Shown piece after piece: positions 7,704 through 16,702 of a stretch of DNA of 64,000 bases. Each line of letters starts with the position of its first letter. Position 1 is the first letter of the stretch. The stretch covers positions 620,001-684,000 of the forward strand of contig NKIZ01000001.1 in NCBI GenBank assembly GCA_002256425.1, in the 5' to 3' direction. The notes under the pieces are model-generated. The model saw only the letters and a list, made by a program, of their open reading frames with translations. It was not told where the DNA came from and searched no databases. The DNA comes from Alphaproteobacteria bacterium PA2 (lineage in GTDB: Bacteria; Pseudomonadota; Alphaproteobacteria; Caulobacterales; Caulobacteraceae). The translations under genes were made by a program, and so were the position numbers.

Positions 7704-9092
7704 CTATCTGAGCGCCTCAATCACCAGCGGCATGCCTCCCTGGGGCCGCAGGGTCACATGAGCGGTTGGAAAAACCCGGTGGTCGGGCGCCGGCCTGAAG
7801 GTGAACCGGGTCAGCCAGTAGGACAGCAGGATCAGGGCTTCGGACTGGGCGAAAGGCATGCCGATGCAGACATGGGGCCCGGCGCCGAAGGGAATATACT
7901 GAAACCGGTGGTGCTCAGCCTTCGCTTCCGGGTCAAAGTTTTCCGGGTTGAACAGGTCAGGGTCGTTCCACAGCTTGCGGTGCCTGTGCATGACCCAGGG
8001 CCAGATGCTGATCATGTCGCCCTTCCGGACCTTTTCCCCGCAGACAATGTCATCCGCCAGAGCCTCCCGATCGATCCGGGGGACGGGCGGATAGAGCCGC
8101 AGGGTCTCTTCCCAGACCATCCGCAGGTAGGGCAGGTCTTCAAGAATCCCGGAGGGATCATCCGAAGCGGACCAGGCCTCCATCGCTTCCTCCCGCGCCC
8201 AGTCCTGGGCTTTGAGGTCCTGGCTCAACAGGTAGAGCGCCCAGGCCAGGCCGTTTGATGTGGTCTCATGGCCGGCGACCATGAAGGTCAGGGCATTGTC
8301 CACCGCCAGCTTCGCCGCCTTTTCGGGGGGGTAGCGATCGGCGAATGCGCTGAGCACCCGGCCCATGAAATCCTCGCCGGGATGAGGGTCGGCCTGGCGC
8401 CTCCGCACCAGGGCCTCCGCCTTGCTGACCAGATAGGCGGTGCCGGTGCGCCCGCGCCTTTGCAGGGGGCTCTGGTCCAGCCATGGCATGCCGAACAGAA
8501 AACCAAGCCGGTATTCGGCGGGGGCGGAAACCGCAGCTTCCAGATGGGGCCGGGCCTCGTTCGGATCCAGGCCGGCCTCGCCGGAAAACAGGGCGGCGTT
8601 GATGATGTCGAAGGTCGTGTGAGTGGTCTCGATCGCCATGTCCCGTCGACCAGGGCCCTCGGATTTCCAGCGCCCCGCCGAGGCCTTTGCCTGATCCACG
8701 AAGATCGGCAGGAAGGACTTCACCGTGGTTGGAGTGAAGATCGGCGCCATCAGCTTGCGCTGCTCCCGCCAGAGATCTCCTTCGGCTGTGAGCAGGCCTT
8801 CGCCAATGGCCGGCGCCAGTGCGTCGCGTATCATCCTGGGTTTGGTGTAGTTGGCATGGTTGTCCAGCAGGACATGCTTGACCCCCTCCGGGTCGCTGAT
8901 CCCGTGATAGGTCAGGTGAAGCAGGCGGGTCTTCCGGTTTAGGACATCAAAGACCTCCCTCGGCCAGCCGACCAGGGGGTTCCGCGCCGTTTCCCCGAAG
9001 AACATGTCGTAAAAGGAAGGCCACCGGTCAGTCTCTTCCGGCGCCGCCGGGCGGAAGGGCTGCGGAACGGCTTCTGGTTTGATCGAGATCAT
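7704..9092 (-). CDS. Cytochrome P450
   Basis: A 462-aa haem monooxygenase. The I-helix motif AGHETTSNGLAW, the K-helix ExxR in EETLRLYPPVPR, and the haem-binding loop FGAGPHVCIGMPFA are all present. The architecture resembles the CYP4/CYP102-like fatty-acid or alkane hydroxylase group. The ATG at 9092 is chosen because GGAG lies about nine bases upstream; longer in-frame starts have no such site. It is divergent from a LysR regulator across about 108 bp, a classic arrangement for control by that regulator. No ferredoxin or reductase gene is adjacent. Confidence 0.92.
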   Translation of the reverse strand: MISIKPEAVPQPFRPAAPEETDRWPSFYDMFFGETARNPLVGWPREVFDVLNRKTRLLHLTYHGISDPEGVKHVLLDNHANYTKPRMIRDALAPAIGEGLLTAEGDLWREQRKLMAPIFTPTTVKSFLPIFVDQAKASAGRWKSEGPGRRDMAIETTHTTFDIINAALFSGEAGLDPNEARPHLEAAVSAPAEYRLGFLFGMPWLDQSPLQRRGRTGTAYLVSKAEALVRRRQADPHPGEDFMGRVLSAFADRYPPEKAAKLAVDNALTFMVAGHETTSNGLAWALYLLSQDLKAQDWAREEAMEAWSASDDPSGILEDLPYLRMVWEETLRLYPPVPRIDREALADDIVCGEKVRKGDMISIWPWVMHRHRKLWNDPDLFNPENFDPEAKAEHHRFQYIPFGAGPHVCIGMPFAQSEALILLSYWLTRFTFRPAPDHRVFPTAHVTLRPQGGMPLVIEALR

Positions 9093-9172
9093 TGCGCCGG
9101 TCTCCATGACGGGTCCGGCGGTAAGATGATGCCCGTGCTGCATTGCAACAAACGATAAAAACGTGCACTTCT

Positions 9173-9189
9173 TGTGATCTGAGCTCACA
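9173..9189. promoter_or_regulatory. Imperfect palindrome between P450 and LysR genes
   Basis: TGTGATCT G AGCTCACA, with seven of eight arm positions pairing around a central G. It ends 11 bp before the LysR ATG and lies about 80 bp upstream of the P450 start. It resembles a CRP-type TGTGA/TCACA site but with a 7-base rather than 6-base spacer. It may be the operator of the LysR protein or of a CRP/FNR or GntR factor. Confidence 0.45.
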
Positions 9190-9200
9190 GGATCGCGGCG

Positions 9201-10106
9201 ATGCGAAAGCGCAATCTTCCGTCACTGACCAGCCTCCGGGCGTTTGAGGCCTTTGCCCGACGGGGCGCCATGACCCTGGCGGCCGAAGAGCTCTTCGTCA
9301 CCCATGGTGCGGTCAGTCGCCAGGTGCGCTGCCTGGAGGAGAGCCTTGGGCTGCCCCTCACTGAAGGTCCCCGGCACAAGCTCAAGCTGACGGAGGCGGG
9401 CGCCGCCCTGGCGCGAACCCTATCGAGCGCCTTCGACCAGATCGAAAGCACCATCACCGCCGTCAACCGCGCCAAGAAGGACGAAGTGCACCTGTCCTGC
9501 GTCGGCACCCTGGCCATTCGCTGGCTCATCCCGGCCCTGGCGGACTTTCATGAACGGCATCCGGACCTGCGCGTGCGGGTCACTGAGTCCTATGCCCCTG
9601 TGGACTTCTCCAGGGACCGTTTCGATGCGGCGATCCGCATTGCCGAAGCGCCGCCGGTCGCGGGGGTCGAGGCCATCGCCTTTCTGGACAATTTCCATGG
9701 ACCGGTTCTCTCTCCGCGGCTCAAGGGATCAGGCGAGACCGGTCTGGAAGGCCTGCCAAGACTGACCACCGGAACCCGCCAGTCAGCCTGGTCCGAATGG
9801 GAAGGTCATGCCGGGATCACTTTGCCGCCCACCGGGGATGTGCAGGAGTTTGAGCACATCTTCTATGTCCTGGAAGCCGCAGCAGCAGGCCTGGGTGTCG
9901 GCCTCAGCCCCTGGATCTATGTGGCCAGGGACATTGCCGAAGGCCGGCTTGCGGCGCCCCTCGGTTTTGTTCCGACCCCATCCCGGTTCTGGTTCCTCAC
10001 GCCGCACACTGCGCAGGGCAGGGCGGTTGAAGCCTTTCGGGCCTGGCTGATCGAGACCGCAGGCCAGGTGCCTGCCCCGCCACAGGCCCTGCCCGAAACC
10101 TTGTGA
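9201..10106 (+). CDS. LysR-family transcriptional regulator (GcvA-like)
   Basis: A 301-aa DNA-binding regulator. The N-terminal winged helix-turn-helix covers about residues 5-62 (LPSLTSLRAFEAFARRGAMTLAAEELFVTHGAVSRQVRCLE, quoted in part). The effector domain follows, with a GcvA/AmpR-type VTESYAPVDFSRDRFDAAIRI region. It probably controls the divergent P450 gene, and possibly itself, from the intergenic region. The effector cannot be inferred. Confidence 0.9.
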   Translation: MRKRNLPSLTSLRAFEAFARRGAMTLAAEELFVTHGAVSRQVRCLEESLGLPLTEGPRHKLKLTEAGAALARTLSSAFDQIESTITAVNRAKKDEVHLSCVGTLAIRWLIPALADFHERHPDLRVRVTESYAPVDFSRDRFDAAIRIAEAPPVAGVEAIAFLDNFHGPVLSPRLKGSGETGLEGLPRLTTGTRQSAWSEWEGHAGITLPPTGDVQEFEHIFYVLEAAAAGLGVGLSPWIYVARDIAEGRLAAPLGFVPTPSRFWFLTPHTAQGRAVEAFRAWLIETAGQVPAPPQALPETL

Positions 10107-10179
10107 AAACAACCGTGTTTGGCGTCAGCCGCCTGACCGTGCAATTGAACCGCCGCCCTTCGACAGAGTTTGATTCCCC

Positions 10180-11343
10180 ATGGCCATTCCGTTCATCGAC
10201 CTTCAGGCCCAGCGTCTGCGCCTCGGCCAGCCCCTGGAGGACGCCATTCTCAAGGTGGTGCGGTCCGGCGCCTACATCATGGGCCCGGAGATCGCCGCCT
10301 TTGAGAAGGCCCTGGGCGAGTTCGGCCAGGCGCCGTTTGTCCTGTCCTGCGGCTCGGGCACCGAGGCCCTGCAGCTGCCGCTGATGGCCTGGGGCATTGG
10401 CCCCGGCGATGCGGTTTTCTGCCCGTCCTTCACCTTTGCCGCGACGGCCGAAGTCATGCCCCTGGTCGGCGCCTCGCCGGTCTTCGTCGACATCCTGCCC
10501 GACACCTTCAACCTGGATCCCGCCAGGCTGGACGCCGCGATTGAAGCCGTAAAGTCAGAGGGCAAGCTGACCCCCCGCGCGATTATCGCCGTGGACCTGT
10601 TCGGCCAGCCCGCCGACTATCCGGCCATCGCTGCGGTTGCGGCAAAACACGGCCTGAAACTGATCGCCGACTCCGCCCAGGGGTTTGGCTGCACCCTCAA
10701 TGGCCATCACCCCCTGCTCTGGGCCGATGTGGCCACCACAAGCTTCTTCCCGGCCAAGCCCCTGGGTTGTTACGGCGACGGCGGCGCCGTCCTGAGCAAG
10801 GACGCCGCCTTCCATGACCTGCTGGTCAGCCTGCGGGTCCATGGTCAGGCGGTGAAGGGCGACATCGAAGGCAGGACCTTCGACCATGATCCCAAATACC
10901 TGAACATGCGGGTGGGCATGAACAGCCGGATGGACACCATCCAGGCTGCCATCCTGCTGCAGAAGCTCTCCATATTCGCCGACGAGATCGAGGCCCGGAA
11001 CCGGGTGGCCGATCGCTATGCCGCGGGCCTGTCCGATGTGGTCACCACGCCGAAGGTCATTGATGGCGGGATCAGCGTCTGGGCCCAGTACACCATCGAA
11101 ACTCCCGATCGCGATGGCCTGATCGCCCACCTCAAGGAGGCCGGTGTTCCGACGGCCGTCTACTACCCGATCCCGATCCACAGGCAGGGAGTCTATAGCG
11201 GCTATCCCACGCCTGGCGGCCTTCCGGTGACGGAAGCCAAGTCGGCAACGGTGATGAGCCTGCCCATGCATCCCTATCTGACCGCTGACGATCAGGATCA
11301 GGTCATCAGCGCCATCCGCAGTCATGTGGGGCGAAACCGCTGA
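10180..11343 (+). CDS. DegT/DnrJ/EryC1/StrS-family PLP aminotransferase
   Basis: A 387-aa sugar-aminotransferase-fold enzyme. It shows IPFIDLQAQ at the N-terminus, LSCGSGTEALQL (PLP-phosphate loop), SAQGFG, and SFFPAKPLGCYGDGGAV containing the Schiff-base lysine. The C-terminal VPTAVYYPIPIHRQ motif is typical. Such enzymes transaminate nucleotide-linked keto-sugars for LPS, capsule or glycan synthesis. No glycan genes adjoin, so its pathway here is unclear. Confidence 0.9.
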   Translation: MAIPFIDLQAQRLRLGQPLEDAILKVVRSGAYIMGPEIAAFEKALGEFGQAPFVLSCGSGTEALQLPLMAWGIGPGDAVFCPSFTFAATAEVMPLVGASPVFVDILPDTFNLDPARLDAAIEAVKSEGKLTPRAIIAVDLFGQPADYPAIAAVAAKHGLKLIADSAQGFGCTLNGHHPLLWADVATTSFFPAKPLGCYGDGGAVLSKDAAFHDLLVSLRVHGQAVKGDIEGRTFDHDPKYLNMRVGMNSRMDTIQAAILLQKLSIFADEIEARNRVADRYAAGLSDVVTTPKVIDGGISVWAQYTIETPDRDGLIAHLKEAGVPTAVYYPIPIHRQGVYSGYPTPGGLPVTEAKSATVMSLPMHPYLTADDQDQVISAIRSHVGRNR

Positions 11344-11396
11344 ATACGACCTGAGCGGGTTTGACCAAAGTAAAATGAAACCCTTTCTCAACGCTG

Positions 11397-11408
11397 ATCA
11401 GGCCTGAT
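11397..11408. promoter_or_regulatory. Perfect 12-bp palindrome upstream of the FIST/kinase operon
   Basis: ATCAGGCCTGAT is a perfect palindrome 28 bp upstream of the FIST gene start. Its position suits an operator, but part of the sequence (GATCAGGCC) recurs elsewhere in the window within coding DNA, so chance is possible. Confidence 0.3.
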
Positions 11409-11436
11409 AGCCCAAGGCTGAAAATCGGGGACGGTC

Positions 11437-12552
11437 ATGCGCAGTGAGGTCTTGGACTATCGGGACGGCGGCTGGACACCCGGCGGGGCAAATACCCCTG
11501 ACGTGGTCTTCGCCTTTCTGGACCCCGACCTGGCGCGACAGAGCACGGCCTTCGCCGATCTGAAGGTCCGCTTTCCCGATACACCCGTCATCGGCTGCAC
11601 AACCGGGGGCGAGATCGCCGGGGGCGAGGCCATGGTTGGCGGTGGGGTCGCGGCCTGCCTGGGTTTTGATGGCGTGAAGGTCCAGGTGGTGTCCCTGGAC
11701 ATCGCCATGGCCGGGGAAAGTCACGACGCAGGCAAGACCCTGGCGGCCCAGCTTCACGGCGATGATCTCGCCGGTGTCTTTATTGTCTCTGACGGCGCCC
11801 GGGTGAATGGCTCGGCCCTGGTGGACGGCTTCCGCGAGATCCTTGGGGAAAACGCCTCGATCAATGGCGGGCTGGCCGGCGATGCTGACCGGTTCGGCGA
11901 GACCCTGGTGGGCTGCGACGGCGTCCTGGCGCCAGGCCGGATAGTTGCGGTCGGCTTTTTCGGAAAGGCCCTGCGTCTGCGCACCGGATCCTACGGGGGC
12001 TGGCAGGTCTTTGGCCCCATGCGCCGCATTACCCGCTCGGAAGGCAATACCCTCTACGAGATGGACAACAAGTCCGCCCTTGAACTCTACAAGCGTTATC
12101 TTGGAGACGAGGCCGAGGCCCTTCCGGGATCCGCCCTCTTCTATCCCCTTCAGGTCTCCAATCCCGCCAACCCCGAAGAGACCGTGGTGCGGACCATTCT
12201 GGGCATTGACGAAGCGACGGGGGGCATGAACTTTGCCGGTGACATGCCAGAAGGCTGGACGGCGCAACTGATGGTCGGCGAGATCAATGGACTGATTGAA
12301 GGCGCCGGGCAGGCAGGGGTCGAAGCCTCCGGCGCCGGGCCGGACAGCTTCGCCATGCTGGTGTCCTGCATCGGGCGGCGTCTGCTGCTTGGGCAAAAGG
12401 CGACCGAAGAGGTGCAGGCTGTGGTCAAGGCCCTGGGCGGTGTCGCCCATGCGGGCTTTTATTCCTATGGCGAAATCTCTCCAAACGGGTATCAGGGCAC
12501 CTGCAACCTGCACAACCAGACCATGACGGTGACGGTGTTTGAGGCCGTATGA
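11437..12552 (+). CDS. FIST-domain sensory protein (NosP-like)
   Basis: A 371-aa soluble protein with FIST_N (about residues 20-220: FAFLDPDLA, GCTTGGEIAG, SDGARVNGSALVDGF, INGGLAGD) and FIST_C (about 220-355, ending GFYSYGEISP and CNLHNQTMTVTVFE). FIST proteins are intracellular ligand sensors. One subgroup, NosP, binds haem and nitric oxide and works with a co-cistronic histidine kinase. The stop codon overlaps the ATG of the downstream hybrid kinase (ATGA), so the two are almost certainly made together. Whether this one binds haem cannot be told from sequence alone. Confidence 0.88.
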   Translation: MRSEVLDYRDGGWTPGGANTPDVVFAFLDPDLARQSTAFADLKVRFPDTPVIGCTTGGEIAGGEAMVGGGVAACLGFDGVKVQVVSLDIAMAGESHDAGKTLAAQLHGDDLAGVFIVSDGARVNGSALVDGFREILGENASINGGLAGDADRFGETLVGCDGVLAPGRIVAVGFFGKALRLRTGSYGGWQVFGPMRRITRSEGNTLYEMDNKSALELYKRYLGDEAEALPGSALFYPLQVSNPANPEETVVRTILGIDEATGGMNFAGDMPEGWTAQLMVGEINGLIEGAGQAGVEASGAGPDSFAMLVSCIGRRLLLGQKATEEVQAVVKALGGVAHAGFYSYGEISPNGYQGTCNLHNQTMTVTVFEAV

Positions 12553-14243
12553 TGCATTCCCTGCTCGCAAGGCAGATAGAACAGTGCACCTCACCGGACG
12601 GTCAGCTTGATACGGACAAGCTGATCGCCCTGGTGTCATCGGCCTATTCCGATGACTCCCGCGCCCGGGACCGACTGGAACGATCCATCCGCCTCATGTC
12701 GGAGGAGATGGCCGAACTCAACAGCCAGATCGCCCTCGAAGCCCGCCAGACCGTAAACAACTTCATCCTCAAAACCCGCGAGCCCCTCCTTGCCGTGGAC
12801 AGCCGCGGCGCAGTGACCCTGGCCAATGCGGCTGCAGCCTGGAACCTTGGAGCCGCCGAGCCCGTGGATCTGATCGGGCGGCAGGCCGAAGACTTCATTC
12901 CCGGCTCGCTGGCGACCGCCTATGTTCCGAGCGAAGTGATCGCCAAACGCCTGGACGGAACGACCTTTCCCGCCTCCGTGACCGTCAGTGTTGGCAAGGT
13001 GGATGGCGAGAACTTCCGGCTGGTCAGCATCCGCGATGAGTCTGAACGTCAGGCCCGGGAACTGGCCCTGAAACAGGCCAAGGAAGCGGCTGAGAACGCC
13101 AATGAAGCCAAGTCGAGCTTCCTGGCCATGATGAGCCATGAACTGCGCACCCCCCTCAACGCCCTGCTGGGCTCTGCAGAACTGCTGGCCAGGACGCCGC
13201 TTGATGAAAAGCAGGCGGGCTATCTTCGCATGTTCAACCAGGCCGGCCGGTTGATCATGGCCCAGGTGAACGACGTCCTCGACTATTCAAAGATCGAGGC
13301 CGGACAGCTGGAAATCGAGGCCCATCCCACCAGTCTGCAGGACCTTGCGGCCGAAGTCGGCGCCATGTGGAGCGATCCGGCGCGCCTGAAGGGCATTGAC
13401 CTGACGGTGGATACAGGTGGCCTCGACAGCGACATGGTGCTGGGGGACCCGACGAGGCTGAGGCAGATCATCTTCAACCTGGTCTCAAACGCCGTGAAAT
13501 TCACGACCCGCGGCGGCGTGTCCATTAATCTGAGCAGCAAAACTGAGCAGGGCGTCTGCCAGCTCCGGATCGACGTCGCCGACACGGGGATCGGCATTCC
13601 TCCGGAGCGCCTGGAGTCCATCTTCAGCCCGTTTGTCCAGGCAGACAGCAGTATCACCCGGCAATATGGCGGCACGGGTCTCGGGCTCGCCATCGCCCGA
13701 TCGCTGGCAACCCAGATGGATGGGGACCTTACCCTGGTCTCCAGGATTGGCCGCGGGTCCACCTTCACCTTCAGCGCCAGGCTGGCCGCAACCGTGCTTG
13801 ATCCTGCGGAGCGTCAGGCCGCCGCCCACGAAGAGGACGAAGCCCCGGAGCTGCGGGTGCTGGCGGTGGATGACAATGAGCTCAACCGCCGGATTCTCGG
13901 CGCCATGCTGGAGATGTGGCCAGTGGAGGTCAGCTGGGCGACCAACGGGGTTGAAGCCCTGGACCTGCTGGGCAAGTCGCCCTTCGATGTGGTGCTCATG
14001 GACGCCCAGATGCCCGTCATGGACGGACTGACGGCGACCCGAAGGCTGAGGGCCATCGAGGGCCCGAACCGGACCGTGCCGGTGGTGGCCCTGACCGCCA
14101 ATGTTGGCGCCGCGGACCGCAACGCCTGCCTTGAGGCCGGCATGACAGATTTCGTCGCCAAGCCGATCAGCGCCGAGTCCCTGATGGGGGCCCTCGTCCG
14201 CGCCGCCAATCACCCGACGGCTGTTCATGCAGCCGCCGAATAG
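12549..14243 (+). CDS. Cytosolic hybrid histidine kinase (PAS-HisKA-HATPase-REC), FIST partner
   Basis: A 564-aa kinase without membrane segments. In order: an N-terminal helical region (RDRLERSIRLMSEEMAELN), a PAS domain at about residues 75-165, a short coiled coil (LALKQAKEAAENANEAK), HisKA with the phosphorylatable His in MMSHELRTPLN at about 195-205, HATPase with GTGLGLAIARSL, and a receiver at about 435-555 with Asp in VVLMDAQMP and Lys in FVAKPIS. The layout matches NahK-type kinases regulated by NosP. Its start overlaps the FIST stop. The output, probably a phosphotransfer protein, is not encoded nearby. Confidence 0.9.
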   Translation: MMHSLLARQIEQCTSPDGQLDTDKLIALVSSAYSDDSRARDRLERSIRLMSEEMAELNSQIALEARQTVNNFILKTREPLLAVDSRGAVTLANAAAAWNLGAAEPVDLIGRQAEDFIPGSLATAYVPSEVIAKRLDGTTFPASVTVSVGKVDGENFRLVSIRDESERQARELALKQAKEAAENANEAKSSFLAMMSHELRTPLNALLGSAELLARTPLDEKQAGYLRMFNQAGRLIMAQVNDVLDYSKIEAGQLEIEAHPTSLQDLAAEVGAMWSDPARLKGIDLTVDTGGLDSDMVLGDPTRLRQIIFNLVSNAVKFTTRGGVSINLSSKTEQGVCQLRIDVADTGIGIPPERLESIFSPFVQADSSITRQYGGTGLGLAIARSLATQMDGDLTLVSRIGRGSTFTFSARLAATVLDPAERQAAAHEEDEAPELRVLAVDDNELNRRILGAMLEMWPVEVSWATNGVEALDLLGKSPFDVVLMDAQMPVMDGLTATRRLRAIEGPNRTVPVVALTANVGAADRNACLEAGMTDFVAKPISAESLMGALVRAANHPTAVHAAAE

Positions 14244-14252
14244 ACCCCTGGC

Positions 14253-14999
14253 CTAGCCGCCGTACTTGTCCATGTCGGCGTCGGAAATCTCGTAATTGCC
14301 ATAGACGTTCTGGACGTCGTCATCGTCTTCCAGGGCGTCGATCATCTTCAGCAGGGTGGCGACGGTGTCGCCTTCCACAGGGACCCCTGATTTCGGACGC
14401 CAGATGATGTGCGTCGACTTGGCGACGCCCAGGCTGGCTTCCAGGGCCTGGGAGACTTCCGAAAGGGCGTCAAAGGCGGTGTAGACCGTGTGGCCTTCCT
14501 CATCGGACTCAACGTCTTCGGCGCCGGCCTCGATGGCGGCTTCCATCACCGAATCTTCCGTGCCCGCCGAGACCGGATAGGTGATCTGGCCCAGCCGGTC
14601 GAACATGAAGGACACCGAACCGGTTTCACCCAGATTGCCGCCATTCTTCGAGAAGATGGAGCGGACATTGGCTGCGGCGCGGTTGCGGTTGTCGGTCAGG
14701 ACCTCGACGATGACGCCGGTGCCGCCGGGGCCAAAGCCCTCATAACGGATTTCGTCATAGGTCTCGCCATCGCCGCCGGTGGCCTTCTTGATGGCCCGGT
14801 CGATATTGTCCTTGGGCATGGACTCGGCCTTGGCGTTGGCCACGGCCAGCCGCAGGCGGGCGTTCATGTTGGGGTCGGGCATGCCCGACTTGGCGGCCAC
14901 GGTGATTTCGCGCGACAGCTTGGAGAACAGCTTGGACCGGACCGCATCGGCGCGGCCCTTGCGGTGCATGATGTTCTTGAATTTCGAATGGCCGGCCAT
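14253..14999 (-). CDS. yebC: YebC/PmpR-family transcription/translation factor
   Basis: A 248-aa protein with the classic start [15 protein letters not shown], the [23 protein letters not shown] motif (quoted in part), and a C-terminal [14 protein letters not shown]. The ATG at 14999 is certain from the family; longer frames upstream are spurious. The family includes DNA-binding regulators and, in recent work, factors easing ribosome stalling at prolines. In many alphaproteobacteria yebC sits directly before ruvCAB; here it is on the same strand but about 12 kb away. Confidence 0.95.
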   Translation of the reverse strand: MAGHSKFKNIMHRKGRADAVRSKLFSKLSREITVAAKSGMPDPNMNARLRLAVANAKAESMPKDNIDRAIKKATGGDGETYDEIRYEGFGPGGTGVIVEVLTDNRNRAAANVRSIFSKNGGNLGETGSVSFMFDRLGQITYPVSAGTEDSVMEAAIEAGAEDVESDEEGHTVYTAFDALSEVSQALEASLGVAKSTHIIWRPKSGVPVEGDTVATLLKMIDALEDDDDVQNVYGNYEISDADMDKYGG

Positions 15000-15104
15000 G
15001 GGATCTCGATCAGGCGGTTTGAATTGGACCGCGCTTTTAGCCTTGCAGGGCGCGGAACGCCAGACGCTGACGACGGTTAGGTGTTTCAGATCAAGGACGC
15101 AGGC

Positions 15105-15126
15105 CCTGATCCATGACGGGATCAGG
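15105..15126. promoter_or_regulatory. 8-bp inverted repeat between yebC and a small divergent gene
   Basis: CCTGATCC ATGACG GGATCAGG makes a perfect 8-bp stem with a 6-nt loop, ending 21 bp before the ATG of the small membrane-protein gene and about 105 bp upstream of yebC. It could be a 5'-UTR hairpin or an operator for either gene. Confidence 0.4.
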
Positions 15127-15147
15127 CCTCGCACCGGGAGATCGCCC

Positions 15148-15324
15148 ATGCCCAAGACCGACATCGATGTCCTGTAGGACCCGCCCGACGAGCCTGTCGT
15201 GCACTGGCAGGAACGCCCGCCGCCCCCGGTTGCGTTGGGCGGCGCCGTGACTGCAGCCTTCGCCCTGGGGGTCGGCCTGACCCTTGGGGTGCTGGCGGTC
15301 TTGCGGGCGACAGATCGCCGCTAG
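15148..15324 (+). pseudogene. Small single-TM protein gene interrupted by an in-frame amber codon
   Basis: ATG at 15148, with GGGAG well placed upstream, reads MPKTDIDVL and then TAG at 15175-15177. The same frame continues [17 protein letters not shown], then a hydrophobic segment [25 protein letters not shown] and a basic end (RATDRR) before a real stop at 15322. The downstream part has the composition of a genuine membrane anchor, so the TAG looks like a nonsense change of a Tyr or similar codon. A GTG at about 15199 could allow re-initiation. Sequencing error or suppression cannot be excluded. Its terminal TAG overlaps the stop of the convergent phosphatase gene. Confidence 0.6.
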
Positions 15325-15896
15325 ACCTCGATGCGGGTGATCTGCCCGCCTTGGAGGCGAAAGAAAGCGTCCTGGGGTACGGCCTGTGTCAGGGTCTCTT
15401 CCCGACTGAGCCCGGCATAGACCCCGCGCAGGACGCGGGTGGTGACGCCGTGGGAGACGGCGATGATCCTGCGCTCGCCTTCCGGCGGCAGGCCGTCCAG
15501 CCAGGCGCGGGTCCGGGCTGCGGTAGAGTCAAAGCTTTCCCCATCCGGAGAACTGAAGCTCCATCCTGATGCATTGAAGCTTGGGCCCGCCTCCTGTTCG
15601 ACCTCGGACCGAAGGCGGCCGTCCCATCGGCCAACCGTGATTTCGATCAGCCTGGGGTCGGTTTCGATTTCAGGGAGGTTCAAGGCTTCAGCGACGATTC
15701 TGGCCGTGGCCTGTGCGCGGCCAAGGGGACTGGCGATGATGCGCCAATCCCCGGGCTTCGGGATCAGGGCCCCCAGGCGACGCCCCATGGCGCCTGCCTG
15801 GGTAACACCCAGTTCCGTCAGGGGTGAATCCAGATGTCCCTGAAAACGGAGCTCGCGATTGAACTCCGTCTGGCCGTGTCTCAGCAGATAGATCAC
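15321..15896 (-). CDS. Histidine phosphatase family protein
   Basis: A 191-aa phosphoglycerate-mutase-like phosphatase. It has the catalytic [10 protein letters not shown] motif at residues 4-13, [13 protein letters not shown] at about 56-68, and the second catalytic histidine in [13 protein letters not shown]. It lacks the features of true glycolytic mutases and is probably a small-molecule phosphatase (cobalamin or sugar-phosphate type). Its start overlaps the upstream SDR stop by four bases, making it the last gene of a four-gene minus-strand run. Confidence 0.88.
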   Translation of the reverse strand: MIYLLRHGQTEFNRELRFQGHLDSPLTELGVTQAGAMGRRLGALIPKPGDWRIIASPLGRAQATARIVAEALNLPEIETDPRLIEITVGRWDGRLRSEVEQEAGPSFNASGWSFSSPDGESFDSTAARTRAWLDGLPPEGERRIIAVSHGVTTRVLRGVYAGLSREETLTQAVPQDAFFRLQGGQITRIEV

Positions 15897-16678
15897 TTCT
15901 TGCGGCGGACCACGGGATGGGAGCTGGAAAGGCCGCCGTCCACCACAATGGCCTGACCGTTCACATAGGAGCTGTCGTCAGAAGCCAGCCACAGGCCGGC
16001 ATGGGCGATTTCCGAAGGCACGCCATAGCGAGCCATGGGGTTCAGCTGGCCGATCTTGTCCTCATTGCCCCGGGCCCGGGCGCCGTCAAAGATCGGCTTG
16101 GTCATGCCGGTCTCGATCAGGCCGGGGCAGATGCAGTTGACCCGCACGCCGGTGCCATAGAACTCGTTGGCCGAGGTCTGGGCCAGGTTGATCACCCCGG
16201 CCTTTGAGGCCGAATAGGGCGAGCCGCCGGCGCCCGAGCGGATGCCCGCCACCGACGCCGTGCAGATGATCGAGCCCTTGCCTGCGGGAACCATGATCTT
16301 CGTGGCGTGCTTGATGGCCAGGAAGGGGCCGATCAGGTTGACCCGCAGGACCTCGGCCCAGAAGGCGGCGTCCTGTTCCTCGAAAGGCGTCCAGCCGCCG
16401 GAAATGCCGGCATTGGCCCAGACCGCGTCCAGACCGCCATATTCCGAGACGGCTGCAGCCAGCAGGCTTTCCACAAAGGCTTCGTCGCCGGCGTCGCCGA
16501 CCCTGGATTTCGCCACCCCGCCGGCGTCCCGGACCATCTGGGCGGTCTCATCCACCGTCTCGAACTTGTCGGCGATCATCAGGCTGGCGCCCTCGCTGGC
16601 GAACAGCAGGGAGCTGGCCCGGCCAATGCCCGAGCCCGCGCCGGTGATCACAACGGTCTTGCCGGAGAGACGTCCCAT
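15893..16678 (-). CDS. SDR family NAD(P)-dependent oxidoreductase
   Basis: A 261-aa classical short-chain dehydrogenase. The cofactor motif [11 protein letters not shown] is at residues 13-23, NAGISGG at about 90, and the active-site YSASKAGV around 155-162, with the catalytic Ser in CTASVAG. The C-terminal [11 protein letters not shown] is typical. It lies between the alpha/beta hydrolase gene (24 bp upstream) and the histidine phosphatase gene (overlapping), so it is part of an operon probably acting on alcohol or keto intermediates. Confidence 0.92.
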   Translation of the reverse strand: MGRLSGKTVVITGAGSGIGRASSLLFASEGASLMIADKFETVDETAQMVRDAGGVAKSRVGDAGDEAFVESLLAAAVSEYGGLDAVWANAGISGGWTPFEEQDAAFWAEVLRVNLIGPFLAIKHATKIMVPAGKGSIICTASVAGIRSGAGGSPYSASKAGVINLAQTSANEFYGTGVRVNCICPGLIETGMTKPIFDGARARGNEDKIGQLNPMARYGVPSEIAHAGLWLASDDSSYVNGQAIVVDGGLSSSHPVVRRKK

Positions 16679-16702
16679 GTCGAAATCCTTTTATGGTCTT
16701 GA

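Noticed and set aside
9173-9189. Calling this a CRP site
   Set aside because: Spacer is 7 rather than 6 bases and the symmetry is odd, so I list it only as a palindrome.
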